Below are positions 42,363-50,605 of a stretch of 64,000 nucleotides of DNA, in pieces. The DNA lies in assembly GCF_028736115.1 (NCBI RefSeq), contig NZ_CP117877.1:1364001-1428000 (forward strand), read 5' to 3'. The stretch's first letter is position 1. The number at the start of each line of letters is the position of its first letter. The stretch is from Mucilaginibacter sp. KACC 22063 (GTDB lineage: Bacteria > Bacteroidota > Bacteroidia > Sphingobacteriales > Sphingobacteriaceae). Position numbers and translations under genes: made by a program. A model generated the notes under the pieces. The model was given only the letters and a program-made list of their open reading frames with translations, did no database searches and had not been told where the DNA came from.

Positions 42363-42407
42363 TTTGATATTGCGACATTTTGTGTATATTTTTGGATAAA
42401 TGTCGCA
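42363..42407 (+). promoter_or_regulatory. Promoter and overlapping palindromic operator of the toxin-antitoxin pair
   Basis: TTTG (42363-42366), a 20-bp spacer and TATTTTTG (42387-42394) match the full Bacteroidota promoter. A perfect inverted repeat TGCGACATTT (42371-42380) / AAATGTCGCA (42398-42407) brackets the -7 box and includes the ATG at 42400. Antitoxins commonly repress their own promoters, so this is a probable operator. Predicted transcription start falls at the ATG itself. Confidence 0.75.
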
Positions 42408-42894
42408 CAAAAGAAAACAAGATACCAATGTTGAGGTTAATGAACCTATGGCAGCTTATGTTGTACAAAGTACCCAGGGTTCATTTTATCAGCTTTTAGG
42501 CGGGGTTCACCCCGGCAGGCTATCTTCTGATTTTGATATTATCAACCTTACCCGCGAAGGTTTACCTAAGCGGGTACTGGTTGCATTGGCCAAGCGTATT
42601 TCCATTACCCTTCAGGAACTTGCAGATATCATGCATATCTCTGAGCGTACTTTTCAGCGTTACGAAGACGATAACATTGTTAAAACCGAGTATGCCGAAA
42701 AGGCCATTGAGCTTGCGCGGCTTTATACCCGTGGTGAAGAGGTTTTTGGGTCAATGGATAAGTTTAAGCTCTGGATGAAAACCCCAAACTATGCCTTTAA
42801 AAATGAGGTTCCGGTTTCATTACTGGATACTTCTATCGGCTTTAGTATGGTTTTAAAAGAGTTGGGCCGTATAGAACACGGTATTTTTGCATAA
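42400..42894 (+). CDS. Xre/MbcA/ParS-type antitoxin (DUF2384)
   Basis: A 164-residue antitoxin of the Xre/MbcA/ParS family. The central helix-turn-helix-like part (about 60-95: VLVALAKRISITLQELADIM, HISERTFQRYEDD) should bind DNA. The C-terminal DUF2384 part (GEEVFGSMDKFKLWMKTPNYAFKNEVPVSLL) in this family inserts into the toxin and blocks its NAD site. The first ATG (42400) would be on a leaderless mRNA; the ATG at 42448 (MAAYVVQS) is an alternative that would leave the palindrome in the leader. The stop overlaps the toxin start by one base. Confidence 0.9.
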   Translation: MSHKRKQDTNVEVNEPMAAYVVQSTQGSFYQLLGGVHPGRLSSDFDIINLTREGLPKRVLVALAKRISITLQELADIMHISERTFQRYEDDNIVKTEYAEKAIELARLYTRGEEVFGSMDKFKLWMKTPNYAFKNEVPVSLLDTSIGFSMVLKELGRIEHGIFA

Positions 42895-43343
42895 TGCTGC
42901 TTTATCGTATTACAAGATCGGTTTATGCTGAAGACCTTGCCGGAACCGGCGCCCGTTTATACGGCGGCCGCTGGAATAGTGTAGGTAAGGGTATGCTGTA
43001 CCTGGCTTCATCAAGGGCATTAGCTGTACTGGAGGTTTTGGTGCACCTGACACCAATGTTGATTCCTGAAGATTTTGAGATTGTTACTCTTGAAGTGCCT
43101 GAAGATTTGCAGGAACTTAATGTAAAGCTATTACCGGAAGGCTGGCAGCAGTTTCCGCAACCGGACATACTACGTAATTTTGGCGACAGGTTTATTACTG
43201 AGAACAAGCATTTGATGCTAAAAGTGCCATCGGCAATCGTTTCGCAGGAGTTTAATTATCTTCTGAACCCACTAAATGCTCTTATCAAAAATGTTAAAAT
43301 AAAAAACCGCCAGCCATTTACGTTTGACCAGCGGTTGTTATAA
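42894..43343 (+). CDS. RES-domain toxin (NAD+ phosphorylase/glycohydrolase family)
   Basis: A 149-residue RES toxin. Known members (Res, MbcT, ParT) kill or arrest cells by degrading NAD+ or modifying a target with ADP-ribose. Arg26 (GGRWNS), Tyr36 (MLYLAS) and Glu47 (VLEVLV) have the same 10- and 11-residue spacings as the catalytic Arg-Tyr-Glu set of Res; a conserved Ser is in VPSAIVS (Ser113 or 117). Start and antitoxin stop overlap (TAATG), so translation is coupled. Intact length suggests an active toxin. Confidence 0.9.
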   Translation: MLLYRITRSVYAEDLAGTGARLYGGRWNSVGKGMLYLASSRALAVLEVLVHLTPMLIPEDFEIVTLEVPEDLQELNVKLLPEGWQQFPQPDILRNFGDRFITENKHLMLKVPSAIVSQEFNYLLNPLNALIKNVKIKNRQPFTFDQRLL

Positions 43344-43362
43344 ATTTATCATTGCCGTGCGA

Positions 43363-44034
43363 TTAGAAATCGCTCAGCAAATCAAGTTTTTTCTGGTTAT
43401 ATTCTTCCTGAGAGATTAGTCCGTTATCAAAAAGGGTTTTAAGCTTTTTTAGTTTTTCAGTCAGTTCGTCCGGCTTTTCTACAACAGGCTCTGGTGCCGG
43501 TGGTGCAACTGGCGCAGGTGTTGGGGGAGCTACCACAACCGGTTCTGGTGCTGGTGGAGGCGTAACAGGAGTTACCGGTGCAGCAGGCTGTTGTTGTTGT
43601 GAGCCTGAAGGGATATTGATGATATGCCCTTCTTGTCTTTCCAGGCGTTTGCGCTCTTCTTCGCGGCATTGCTGCGAGAACTGGTATAATTTACGTGCCT
43701 GTACTTTAGGCAGGTAATCAACACCCATTTCGGCGCCTTTAGTTGTTTTAACTGTAAACACCGCGCCAATAATCTCTTCTTTCATGCTAACATCAGCAAT
43801 GTCTTTCCAGGTAAAATCAACAAATTTTAATGAAAGGCCAAGGTTTGCAGGGGTAAAGAATAATACGCGCCTGTTGGTTACGGCAATAGTGTCAGGTAAA
43901 ATATTTACCAACGGTTTCTTTTGGGTTGCTATGTATAAAGTTTCTTCGCCGGCAGGTAGTAATTCCTGAAGGCGTGAGTAAACTTTCTCCACCGCTTTCA
44001 TGTCCTGCTGATCGTATAAAAATTTATCTATCAT
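43363..44034 (-). CDS. PH-domain protein with Pro-rich linker and SHOCT tail
   Basis: A 223-residue protein: N-terminal bacterial PH-like domain (about 20-115, LYIATQKKPLVNILPDTIAV, VTNRRVLFFTP, FVDFTWKDIADVSMKEEIIG), then a Gln and Pro/Val/Ala-rich linker (about 145-190), then a C-terminal SHOCT motif (ELTEKLKKLKTLFDNGLISQEEYNQKK). PH-SHOCT proteins are widespread and of unknown role, perhaps in protein or lipid binding. No signal peptide. Preceded by a TACTTTTG box. Convergent with the toxin gene. Confidence 0.82.
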   Translation of the reverse strand: MIDKFLYDQQDMKAVEKVYSRLQELLPAGEETLYIATQKKPLVNILPDTIAVTNRRVLFFTPANLGLSLKFVDFTWKDIADVSMKEEIIGAVFTVKTTKGAEMGVDYLPKVQARKLYQFSQQCREEERKRLERQEGHIINIPSGSQQQQPAAPVTPVTPPPAPEPVVVAPPTPAPVAPPAPEPVVEKPDELTEKLKKLKTLFDNGLISQEEYNQKKLDLLSDF

Positions 44035-44062
44035 GGTAATGGTTATGTTTTAAAACCGGATG

Positions 44063-44070
44063 CAAAAGTA
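44063..44070 (-). promoter_or_regulatory. Promoter box of the PH-SHOCT gene (TACTTTTG)
   Basis: Minus-strand TACTTTTG fits TAnnTTTG, 28 bp from the ATG at 44034; it lies in the short gap after the LuxE-like gene. Confidence 0.5.
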
Positions 44071-44087
44071 TATAAAAAAATTAGCTG

Positions 44088-45074
44088 TCAAGCAATTAAG
44101 AGGTTACAACCGCGAATGTCGGCATTGTCAAAGCGGCCAAGTACCTCAAATGAACCATCAGCATAAATCTTGCCTAAATCCTGCGTTGCAATAAAAGAAC
44201 ACGAATTAATATTAGCAAGATCAATAATATTGATACCGCCTGTGCGGCCAACGCCAATGTTACTGATCGGGTCATTGGTGTCCCGGGTAACAATCCGCAT
44301 CCAGGGCGGGCAATTGAAAATGCCGTTACCCTTTGAATAGGCTTGCGAAAGTAACTCCGTCATGCCGTATTCTGAATGTATAGCTGCAACGCCAAAGCCT
44401 TTGGTTAAAGTAGCGTGCAGTTCTTCGCGAATCATTTCTTTTCGGCGGCCTTTCATACCTCCGGTTTCCATTACAATCAGTTCGGGAAAATTGATCTGAT
44501 ACTGTTCCACAAAATCAAGCAGGGCAAAGGTAACTCCCAACAGAATGGTTGGTTTGTTAAGGCTTTTCTGCTTTTGCAGCTGTTGATAAAGGTCCTGGTG
44601 GTTATACAAGTAAAAGCCGCTGTCAGCGTTTTCAGACTGCCGTATCATATCTTCGGCCATGTAGATCAAAGATGAGCCTTCCCGTTCTAAATAGGATGGC
44701 AGCAATGCCAGTACGCAATAATTTTTGATATCGCCGTAAAAATGTTGAAAAGCCTTGCGGAAGCTTTCCTGGTACCAGCTTACATCAGTAACCGGGTGCC
44801 TGCTGGTAATCATACCTGTGGTACCCGAGCTTGTGAAAGTAATTTCGACAGGATCATTATTGCTAACCACATGATGCGATTTGAAGAACTCGACCGGCAG
44901 GAAAGGGATTTGCTTAATGCTTGTTACCTGATTGGCATCAATACCCAGTCCGTTTACAAAGCTTGCATAGATTTCGTTGTGCTGCGACTGGAACTGAAAC
45001 ACCTGTACGGCAGCTTCGGTAAACTGCTGCTGATTGCTGATAGAAAATATTTGTTGCTGATCAGGTTTGTACAC
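44088..45074 (-). CDS. LuxE/PaaK-like acyl-protein synthetase
   Basis: A 328-residue adenylate-forming enzyme of the LuxE (acyl-protein synthetase) branch. The AMP-binding loop ITFTSSGTTGMITSRHPV and EYGMTELLSQAYSKGNGIF are clear. The C-terminus (FIATQDLGKIYADGSFEVLG, then RFDNADIRGCNLL) fits the family. It should activate a carboxylic acid as acyl-AMP and pass it to a protein or thiol. No luxC, luxD or acyl-carrier protein is nearby. The start is a GTG with a TATCTTTG box only 5 bases upstream, so the mRNA may be leaderless. Confidence 0.82.
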   Translation of the reverse strand: MYKPDQQQIFSISNQQQFTEAAVQVFQFQSQHNEIYASFVNGLGIDANQVTSIKQIPFLPVEFFKSHHVVSNNDPVEITFTSSGTTGMITSRHPVTDVSWYQESFRKAFQHFYGDIKNYCVLALLPSYLEREGSSLIYMAEDMIRQSENADSGFYLYNHQDLYQQLQKQKSLNKPTILLGVTFALLDFVEQYQINFPELIVMETGGMKGRRKEMIREELHATLTKGFGVAAIHSEYGMTELLSQAYSKGNGIFNCPPWMRIVTRDTNDPISNIGVGRTGGINIIDLANINSCSFIATQDLGKIYADGSFEVLGRFDNADIRGCNLLIA

Positions 45075-45078
45075 GGCG

Positions 45079-45086
45079 CAAAGATA
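45079..45086 (-). promoter_or_regulatory. Promoter box of the LuxE-like gene (TATCTTTG)
   Basis: Minus-strand TATCTTTG fits TAnnTTTG. With the usual distance of about 5 nt, transcription would begin at the GTG start codon (45074). Confidence 0.5.
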
Positions 45087-45092
45087 AATACA

Positions 45093-45434
45093 TTATTCAG
45101 CTTTTTTGAAAGCCCGTTTTACTAATACACCCGACAATGCCGACATACCGCCAACTAAGCCGCCAATAAGGCATGTTACAACTAAGACCCATATCCAGCC
45201 GGGCAATTGCAGCATTATCGCAACCCGGCCAGCCAGTATATGATCATTGGGGATGCTTTTAAACAAAGCCAGTAACATCCATGCTAAAGCAATGGCAAGA
45301 AAACCAGCCCAAAAAGAACGGCCTGCTGTTTTACCTGTAATAAGCGCAGCAACAAATGCGATGATAGCGCCAACCCACCATGTAAAAACAAAGCCGCTGG
45401 CAAATGTTAAAATGAAGATGATGAGGAACAGCAT
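45093..45434 (-). CDS. Small hydrophobic membrane protein, 113 aa
   Basis: Three or four predicted membrane helices (FLIIFILTFASGFVFTWWVG, AIIAFVAALITG, FWAGFLAIALAWMLLALF, WIWVLVVTCLIGGLVGGMSA) and a basic tail (VKRAFKKAE). No family is recognised. Its ATG follows directly after the TAA of the acylase gene (TAAATG), so it is translated from the same mRNA and may be linked to the acylase in the envelope (inference). Confidence 0.75.
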   Translation of the reverse strand: MLFLIIFILTFASGFVFTWWVGAIIAFVAALITGKTAGRSFWAGFLAIALAWMLLALFKSIPNDHILAGRVAIMLQLPGWIWVLVVTCLIGGLVGGMSALSGVLVKRAFKKAE

Positions 45435-47864
45435 TTATTTGGTATTAAGTGTTAAGGTTGTTTTTATACGTTTCGAACTTTCATTAGCCGAATTTAAGAA
45501 TAGTAGCTCGTTTAGCTTTCCGTTTCGCCAGGTGGTAAACATGTTATCATAAAAAAAGCTTCCCGGATTGCCCGACTCGCCGCCGGGAAACACGCCATAG
45601 CCTTTTACATTTGGCCCTAATTGTACCACCATACGCCATGAAGGCCCATGCCCGTCTATCAGTGCATTTACGGTAGTGCCTGTGCCTCCGGCTTTAAATT
45701 TTCCTACACCCATGCCCGGTATATTAGCTAAGTGATTAATGTAAGTTTCCTTAACATCACCCCATTGCCATTTAGGCCCCATCTTGCCGTATTTATGTGT
45801 CATTTGCGCTATAGTACCAGCAAATGTTTGCATCAACAGATCGCCGCAGTTTTCTACAACTGGCGTTTTCAAATTATCAAACCATTTTGAATCCGGTTGT
45901 TGTATCATCAGTTGCAGGGTACGGTCGCGGGTTGGCAGCTTCAGATTTTGATTTTCGGGGAAATTATCGCTCCATGTGCGTTTATAAAAATTACCCCACC
46001 ATTCATTTAAAAAAGAAGCGCCAATAGCATCAGCAGTAACATATTTGTCCCAGTGCTTTAGCATATCAAGCACTTTCAGTTGGTCTTCATCAAGCTTACT
46101 TGCATCAATGTATTTCAGCATAACAGGCAATGCATCCTGTGCAAAAATGCTGTAAGTGTCGGTTTGTAAATTACGCATACTATCAACTGTAGCTTTTGAC
46201 ATGGCGGCAAGCCTGGTGTTAATGCGTTTACCACGTTCATAAGCACCAAAATGCCAGTTGATGTAGTACGGATAGGTTTGATCTGTCGATGATTGATTGG
46301 CCGAACTCAAATAACCTTGAGCCGGATTTTTGGCAGTCGGGTTTTGTTCGGCAGGAATCCAGCCATGCCAATCGTCGGCAGGGTCGGTGCCATCTAAAAT
46401 AAACTTACCCTGATCCTTATATTTCAGCGGTAATTTACCGTTTGGTGTTAGTGCAATATCTTTATCATTGCTGGCAAAAATGAAGTTTTGCGCAGGGGTA
46501 GCGTAGTATGTTAAAGCCTTTCTGTAATCTGCATAATTGCTTGCCCTATTCAACAGATAAAAGCATTTTAAATCGTCCGATTCATCATGTGCTATCCACC
46601 TTAAAGCATTGCCAACCGGCATTTCAATGTATGAGCGTGCCGGTTTTTTGCTTTCGCTTTCCCAGGTAACCGGGCCCTGATGGGTGTACAGCACGGTATC
46701 TGTAATAGGTTGTTCGCCGCGTACTTTGATAATTTCCACACGTTTGGACACTTTGTTCCAGCGGTTGTTATACCAATATTCATTGCGGTTATTGTCTTTA
46801 AACTTGATCTGGTACCAATCAAAAACATCGGCATCCACATTGGTTACGCCCCAGCTTACTTTATTGTTATAACCAATAATAATACAAGGCGAACCGGGGA
46901 TAGACACGCCGTATGTGTTTACATCAGGAGCTGTAAGCTGCACCTGGTACCAGATAGAAGGATAAGTGAGGCTTAAATGCGGGTCATTAGCCAGCATAGG
47001 GTAGCCGCTTGCCGTTTTACTGCCTGCAATTGCCCAGTTATTACTGCCTATACCTTCGACTTTTTCGGTAGCGTTAATGCCTGATTGTTGCGCCAGGAAA
47101 TGTTTAGAAGGCTGCGGTATAGGTAGCGGTTTAAAGTTCCATTTGGTGCCTGCCGGGATAATGGGGTCTTCGCGGAAAGGATAGTCCGGGAACAGATCGC
47201 GGGTTACAGCAGGGCCGTACTTTTGCAATACATTGGTCATTTGCGGTGCATCTGAATAACCGGACAAAGTTTCGGCCATTAGTTTTAACAGCAATGCGCA
47301 ATTAATTGGCTTCCATTCTTCGGGCTTATAGTCAAGCAATTTAAATTCGATAGGATAGTCTCGCGGCGTAAGTTTATGTATATAACTGTTCACCCCTTCG
47401 GTATAGGCCAGTATGGCTGTGCGCACTTGCGGGTCTTTCATAAAACCGCGCAACGTATTTTCAGCACCGTACATCATGCCGATACGGCGGTGGTAGCGGT
47501 CGATGCCTAAAGCTTTTGGCCCTACAATTTCGGCTAACCTGCCCGATGCGCTTCGGGTTTGTATATCCATTTGCCACAGGCGGTCACTGGCGGTAATGTA
47601 ACCTTGCGCCAGATAAAGGTCATGGTCGTTCTGAGCAAAAATATGCGGCACCCTGTTCTCATCGAACTTAATGGTTACCGGCTTTTGCAGTCCCTCAATT
47701 TTAAGCGTTTCTGATTTAAGATGTTTGCTTTCGGCGTTTTGCCAAAACCCATTACATGGATTAAGGAATTTTCCAATGGGTGGCAGCATCCCGAATTTGG
47801 TTTGCAATGCCCATATAAGCGCCAGCGTAATAACAACAGCTATTGTTGCCTTAACGTATTTCAT
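45435..47864 (-). CDS. Penicillin acylase family protein (Ntn hydrolase)
   Basis: An 809-residue precursor of a periplasmic amidase of the penicillin/AHL-acylase family. It has an N-terminal membrane/signal segment (VKATIAVVITLALIWAL). The alpha-chain region contains VTIKFDENRVPHIFAQNDHD and YLAQGYITASDRLWQMD. Self-cleavage is expected before Ser274 in GIGSNNWAIAGSKT, with Ser274 the N-terminal nucleophile of the beta chain. ANDPHLSLTYPSIWYQVQL is also typical. Substrates in the family are penicillins, N-acyl-homoserine lactones or other N-acyl amides; this one is undetermined. Its start lies next to a palindromic repeat. Confidence 0.9.
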   Translation of the reverse strand: MKYVKATIAVVITLALIWALQTKFGMLPPIGKFLNPCNGFWQNAESKHLKSETLKIEGLQKPVTIKFDENRVPHIFAQNDHDLYLAQGYITASDRLWQMDIQTRSASGRLAEIVGPKALGIDRYHRRIGMMYGAENTLRGFMKDPQVRTAILAYTEGVNSYIHKLTPRDYPIEFKLLDYKPEEWKPINCALLLKLMAETLSGYSDAPQMTNVLQKYGPAVTRDLFPDYPFREDPIIPAGTKWNFKPLPIPQPSKHFLAQQSGINATEKVEGIGSNNWAIAGSKTASGYPMLANDPHLSLTYPSIWYQVQLTAPDVNTYGVSIPGSPCIIIGYNNKVSWGVTNVDADVFDWYQIKFKDNNRNEYWYNNRWNKVSKRVEIIKVRGEQPITDTVLYTHQGPVTWESESKKPARSYIEMPVGNALRWIAHDESDDLKCFYLLNRASNYADYRKALTYYATPAQNFIFASNDKDIALTPNGKLPLKYKDQGKFILDGTDPADDWHGWIPAEQNPTAKNPAQGYLSSANQSSTDQTYPYYINWHFGAYERGKRINTRLAAMSKATVDSMRNLQTDTYSIFAQDALPVMLKYIDASKLDEDQLKVLDMLKHWDKYVTADAIGASFLNEWWGNFYKRTWSDNFPENQNLKLPTRDRTLQLMIQQPDSKWFDNLKTPVVENCGDLLMQTFAGTIAQMTHKYGKMGPKWQWGDVKETYINHLANIPGMGVGKFKAGGTGTTVNALIDGHGPSWRMVVQLGPNVKGYGVFPGGESGNPGSFFYDNMFTTWRNGKLNELLFLNSANESSKRIKTTLTLNTK

Positions 47865-47890
47865 TTTATGATAGTGAGTAGTTGTGTATT

Positions 47891-47967
47891 GTCATTGCGA
47901 GCGTAGCGTGGCAATCTTCCTGTGATAAAAGTAGGGATTGCTTCGTCGTGCCTATCCTCGCAATGAC
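47891..47967. repeat. Palindromic REP-like repeat upstream of the acylase
   Basis: Left arm GTCATTGCGAGCGTAGCGTG (47891 on) and right arm GGGATTGCTTCGTCGTGCCT..CTCGCAATGAC (47934-47967) are inverted with imperfect centres. It lies between the acylase and the small 64-aa gene. Confidence 0.75.
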
Positions 47968-47978
47968 AAGTTAGCAAA

Positions 47979-48173
47979 TTACATCATTTCGTGATCTTTC
48001 TTTTCATGATAAACCTTGTAAGCTAAATAGAAAAAGCCAATGGCCATCAAAAACTCGCTGATCACTGTCAGCTTTTTTACATCCGGGTATTGTGTTACCA
48101 GCGTTACTATGGCTATAGCCAATTCTATGATACCGATAATAAGATACAGATAGAAGAATTTAGGCGCGTTCAT
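47979..48173 (-). CDS. Small two-helix membrane protein, 64 aa
   Basis: Two hydrophobic segments (FYLYLIIGIIELAIAIVTLV and FLMAIGFFYLAYKVY) and a charged tail (HEKKDHEMM). Not assigned to a family. It starts two bases after the glgB stop on the same strand, so it is very likely translated from the glgB mRNA. The palindromic repeat follows it. Confidence 0.65.
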   Translation of the reverse strand: MNAPKFFYLYLIIGIIELAIAIVTLVTQYPDVKKLTVISEFLMAIGFFYLAYKVYHEKKDHEMM

Positions 48174-48175
48174 AA

Positions 48176-50440
48176 TTATCTGATTCTTTTAAATATGGTT
48201 GCAGCCAATGGCGGAACATTAATCCTGATCGAATTATCGCGGCCATGCCAGTTTTCTTTTTCAGACTGTACTTCATTTTCATTTACGAAACCGCTGCCCC
48301 AAAATTCTTTCCTGTCAGAATTGAAAATCTCTTTCCATGTGCCTTCGGCAGGCACACCTACGCGATAGTCATAGCGTACAACTGGTGTCATGTTCAGCAC
48401 AACTACCACATCATTAGCGCTGTCATTAGCTTTACGCGCATAAACCAGTATAGAATCTTCTGCATTGCCGCCATCAATCCATTCAAAACCGCTGTAATCA
48501 AATTGCTTATCAAACAAAGCAGGTTCGTCGCGGTAAAGGTGATTAAGCGCTTTCACGGTTGATTGGATCCCGAAATGGCTTTCATATTGCAGCAGGTGCC
48601 AATCGAGCGAATGCTGGAAGTTCCACTCTTCGCTTTGGCCAAACTCGCTGCCCATAAACAGCAGTTTTGTGCCAGGGTGCGTAAACATATAACTATATAA
48701 CAGGCGCAGGTTAGCAAACCGTTGCCAGTCGTCGCCCGGCATTTTACCTAACATCGAACCTTTACCATATACTACTTCGTCATGAGAGAACGGCAGCATA
48801 AAGTTTTCGGTAAAGGTATAGATCAAACTGAACGTGATCTGGTTGTGATGGTACTTGCGATGGATAGGGTTTAAATGGAAATACTTAATGGTATCGTGCA
48901 TCCAGCCCATCATCCATTTCATGCCAAAACCTAAGCCACCCATAAATACAGGCTTGCTTACGCCTTTAAATGATGTCGACTCTTCGGCTATGGTTTGCGT
49001 ATCAGGGAAAAGCTGGTAAACTGCTTCGTTAAATTCTTTTAAGAAGGATATGGCTTCCAGGTTTTCATTGCCTCCGAAAATGTTAGGTTCCCATTCGCCA
49101 TGCTTACGCGAATAATCCAGGTAAAGCATAGATGCAACCGCATCTACACGTAAACCATCAATGTGATATCGGTCCAGCCAGAATATGGCATTACTGATTA
49201 AAAATGAACGAACCTCGTTGCGGTTATAATTGAATATATAGGACTTCCAGTCGGGGTGAAAGCCTTTACGGGCATCGGCATGCTCATACAGATGCGTACC
49301 GTCAAAATTATACAATCCGTGTGCATCGCCAGGAAAATGAGACGGAACCCAATCCAGTATTACGCCTATACCTGCATTGTGCAACTGCTCTACCAGATAC
49401 ATCAGGTCTTGCGGTGACCCATATCTTGAGGAAGCGGCGTAATAACCAATGATCTGGTATCCCCAGCTTGGATAATAAGGGTGTTCCATCACAGGCATAA
49501 ACTCTACATGCGTAAAGCCCATGTCTTTTATATAGGGTACCAGTTTGTCGGCCAGCTGGCGGTAATTTAAAAAATCGTCGGGGCTTTCGGGACTGCGTGC
49601 CCATGAACCCAGGTGTAATTCATATACCGAATAAGGCTTATGTAATGAGTTATGCTGGCGGCGTGTTTCCATCCAGTTGTCATCATTCCATTCGTACCAG
49701 GTATCTTTAACTATAGACGCAGTGCTCGGCGGTATTTCCCAGCTTAAAGCATAAGGATCACCTTTTTCAAGGTCTTCACCCGTATTTGAATTGATGAAAT
49801 ATTTATAAACCTCGCCACTACCGATATTAGGGATAAAGCCTTCCCAAATACCCGAATGGTCCCATCTTACAAAAAGCGGGTGCGAGCCTTTGTTCCAGCC
49901 ATTGAAATTACCAATAACAGAAACGTATTTAGCATTAGGCGCCCAAACGGCAAAGTAAGTGCCTGTTATGCCATTATGCTGCACTACGTGGGAACCGAAT
50001 TTTTCGTAAAGCTTATAGTGTTTACCCCCTCTGAATAAATGTATATCAAAGTCGGTAAAGCGGGTGTAGTGTTCAACAGGCTGAATGTTAAATACAGAGA
50101 CCTCCTGACCGTGAAATGTATCGGGTACAGCGGCTGAAGATTTCTTTTTACCTGCAGGCTTTTTTGTGAACTTAACAGGTGAAGGCGCAGATATGGTACC
50201 AGTTTCCTGCGGTTCAGACAGATCCTTTTTCTTGCCGTTTTTTTTGATGGCCTTTATTGGTTCAGTCTCAGGAAAAGCAGGTGCATCAGGTGAAATGCTT
50301 TTGGCTGATTTTTTCTTAACTGGCTTTACTGTTTCCGGTGCGGTGTTTTGTATAGGTGCAGAATCGGTTTCGGCTATTTCGGTAGTCGGTTTCTTTTTAG
50401 CTTTTGATTCTGATTTAGCTTTATCGCTTTGTTTTGCCAT
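48176..50440 (-). CDS. glgB: 1,4-alpha-glucan branching enzyme
   Basis: A 754-residue GH13 branching enzyme that introduces alpha-1,6 branches into glycogen. After the N-terminal carbohydrate-binding module (HNGITGTYFAVWAPNAKYVS) the barrel motifs are ILDWVPSHFP, DGLRVDAVASMLYLDYSR with the nucleophile Asp, IAEEST with the acid/base Glu, and LPFSHDEVVYGKGSM. The first about 110 residues are an unusual Lys/Ala/Pro/Ser-rich, probably disordered extension (KAKKKPTTE, KPVKKKSAKS, KKNGKKKD), not part of the catalytic protein. No glgA, glgC or glgP is in the window. ATG at 50440 chosen. Confidence 0.95.
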   Translation of the reverse strand: MAKQSDKAKSESKAKKKPTTEIAETDSAPIQNTAPETVKPVKKKSAKSISPDAPAFPETEPIKAIKKNGKKKDLSEPQETGTISAPSPVKFTKKPAGKKKSSAAVPDTFHGQEVSVFNIQPVEHYTRFTDFDIHLFRGGKHYKLYEKFGSHVVQHNGITGTYFAVWAPNAKYVSVIGNFNGWNKGSHPLFVRWDHSGIWEGFIPNIGSGEVYKYFINSNTGEDLEKGDPYALSWEIPPSTASIVKDTWYEWNDDNWMETRRQHNSLHKPYSVYELHLGSWARSPESPDDFLNYRQLADKLVPYIKDMGFTHVEFMPVMEHPYYPSWGYQIIGYYAASSRYGSPQDLMYLVEQLHNAGIGVILDWVPSHFPGDAHGLYNFDGTHLYEHADARKGFHPDWKSYIFNYNRNEVRSFLISNAIFWLDRYHIDGLRVDAVASMLYLDYSRKHGEWEPNIFGGNENLEAISFLKEFNEAVYQLFPDTQTIAEESTSFKGVSKPVFMGGLGFGMKWMMGWMHDTIKYFHLNPIHRKYHHNQITFSLIYTFTENFMLPFSHDEVVYGKGSMLGKMPGDDWQRFANLRLLYSYMFTHPGTKLLFMGSEFGQSEEWNFQHSLDWHLLQYESHFGIQSTVKALNHLYRDEPALFDKQFDYSGFEWIDGGNAEDSILVYARKANDSANDVVVVLNMTPVVRYDYRVGVPAEGTWKEIFNSDRKEFWGSGFVNENEVQSEKENWHGRDNSIRINVPPLAATIFKRIR

Positions 50441-50578
50441 TGGATAGATCACAGGCTATGTATATATGCCTTATAGGTTGAACGTATGAAATTGTTGCTT
50501 GTTTTTATTGCTAATGTAATAGTAGCAATATTGTTTGGAACAAAAAAGTAATTGATTAAAGGTAAGGATGTAAAATAA

Positions 50579-50602
50579 AAACGCCCCTGGAAAGGGGCGT
50601 TT
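50579..50602 (-). terminator. Intrinsic terminator after GH31 alpha-glucosidase
   Basis: AAACGCCCC and GGGGCGTTT pair around TGGAAA. Read on the minus strand it is followed by TTATTTTA, four bases past the GH31 stop. It separates glgB from the rest of the maltose cluster. Confidence 0.85.
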
Positions 50603-50605
50603 GAG

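Noticed and set aside
43305..43336. AACCGC..GCGGTT hairpin at the end of the RES toxin gene as terminator
   Set aside because: Only six clean base pairs, inside the coding region, and no T run directly after it.
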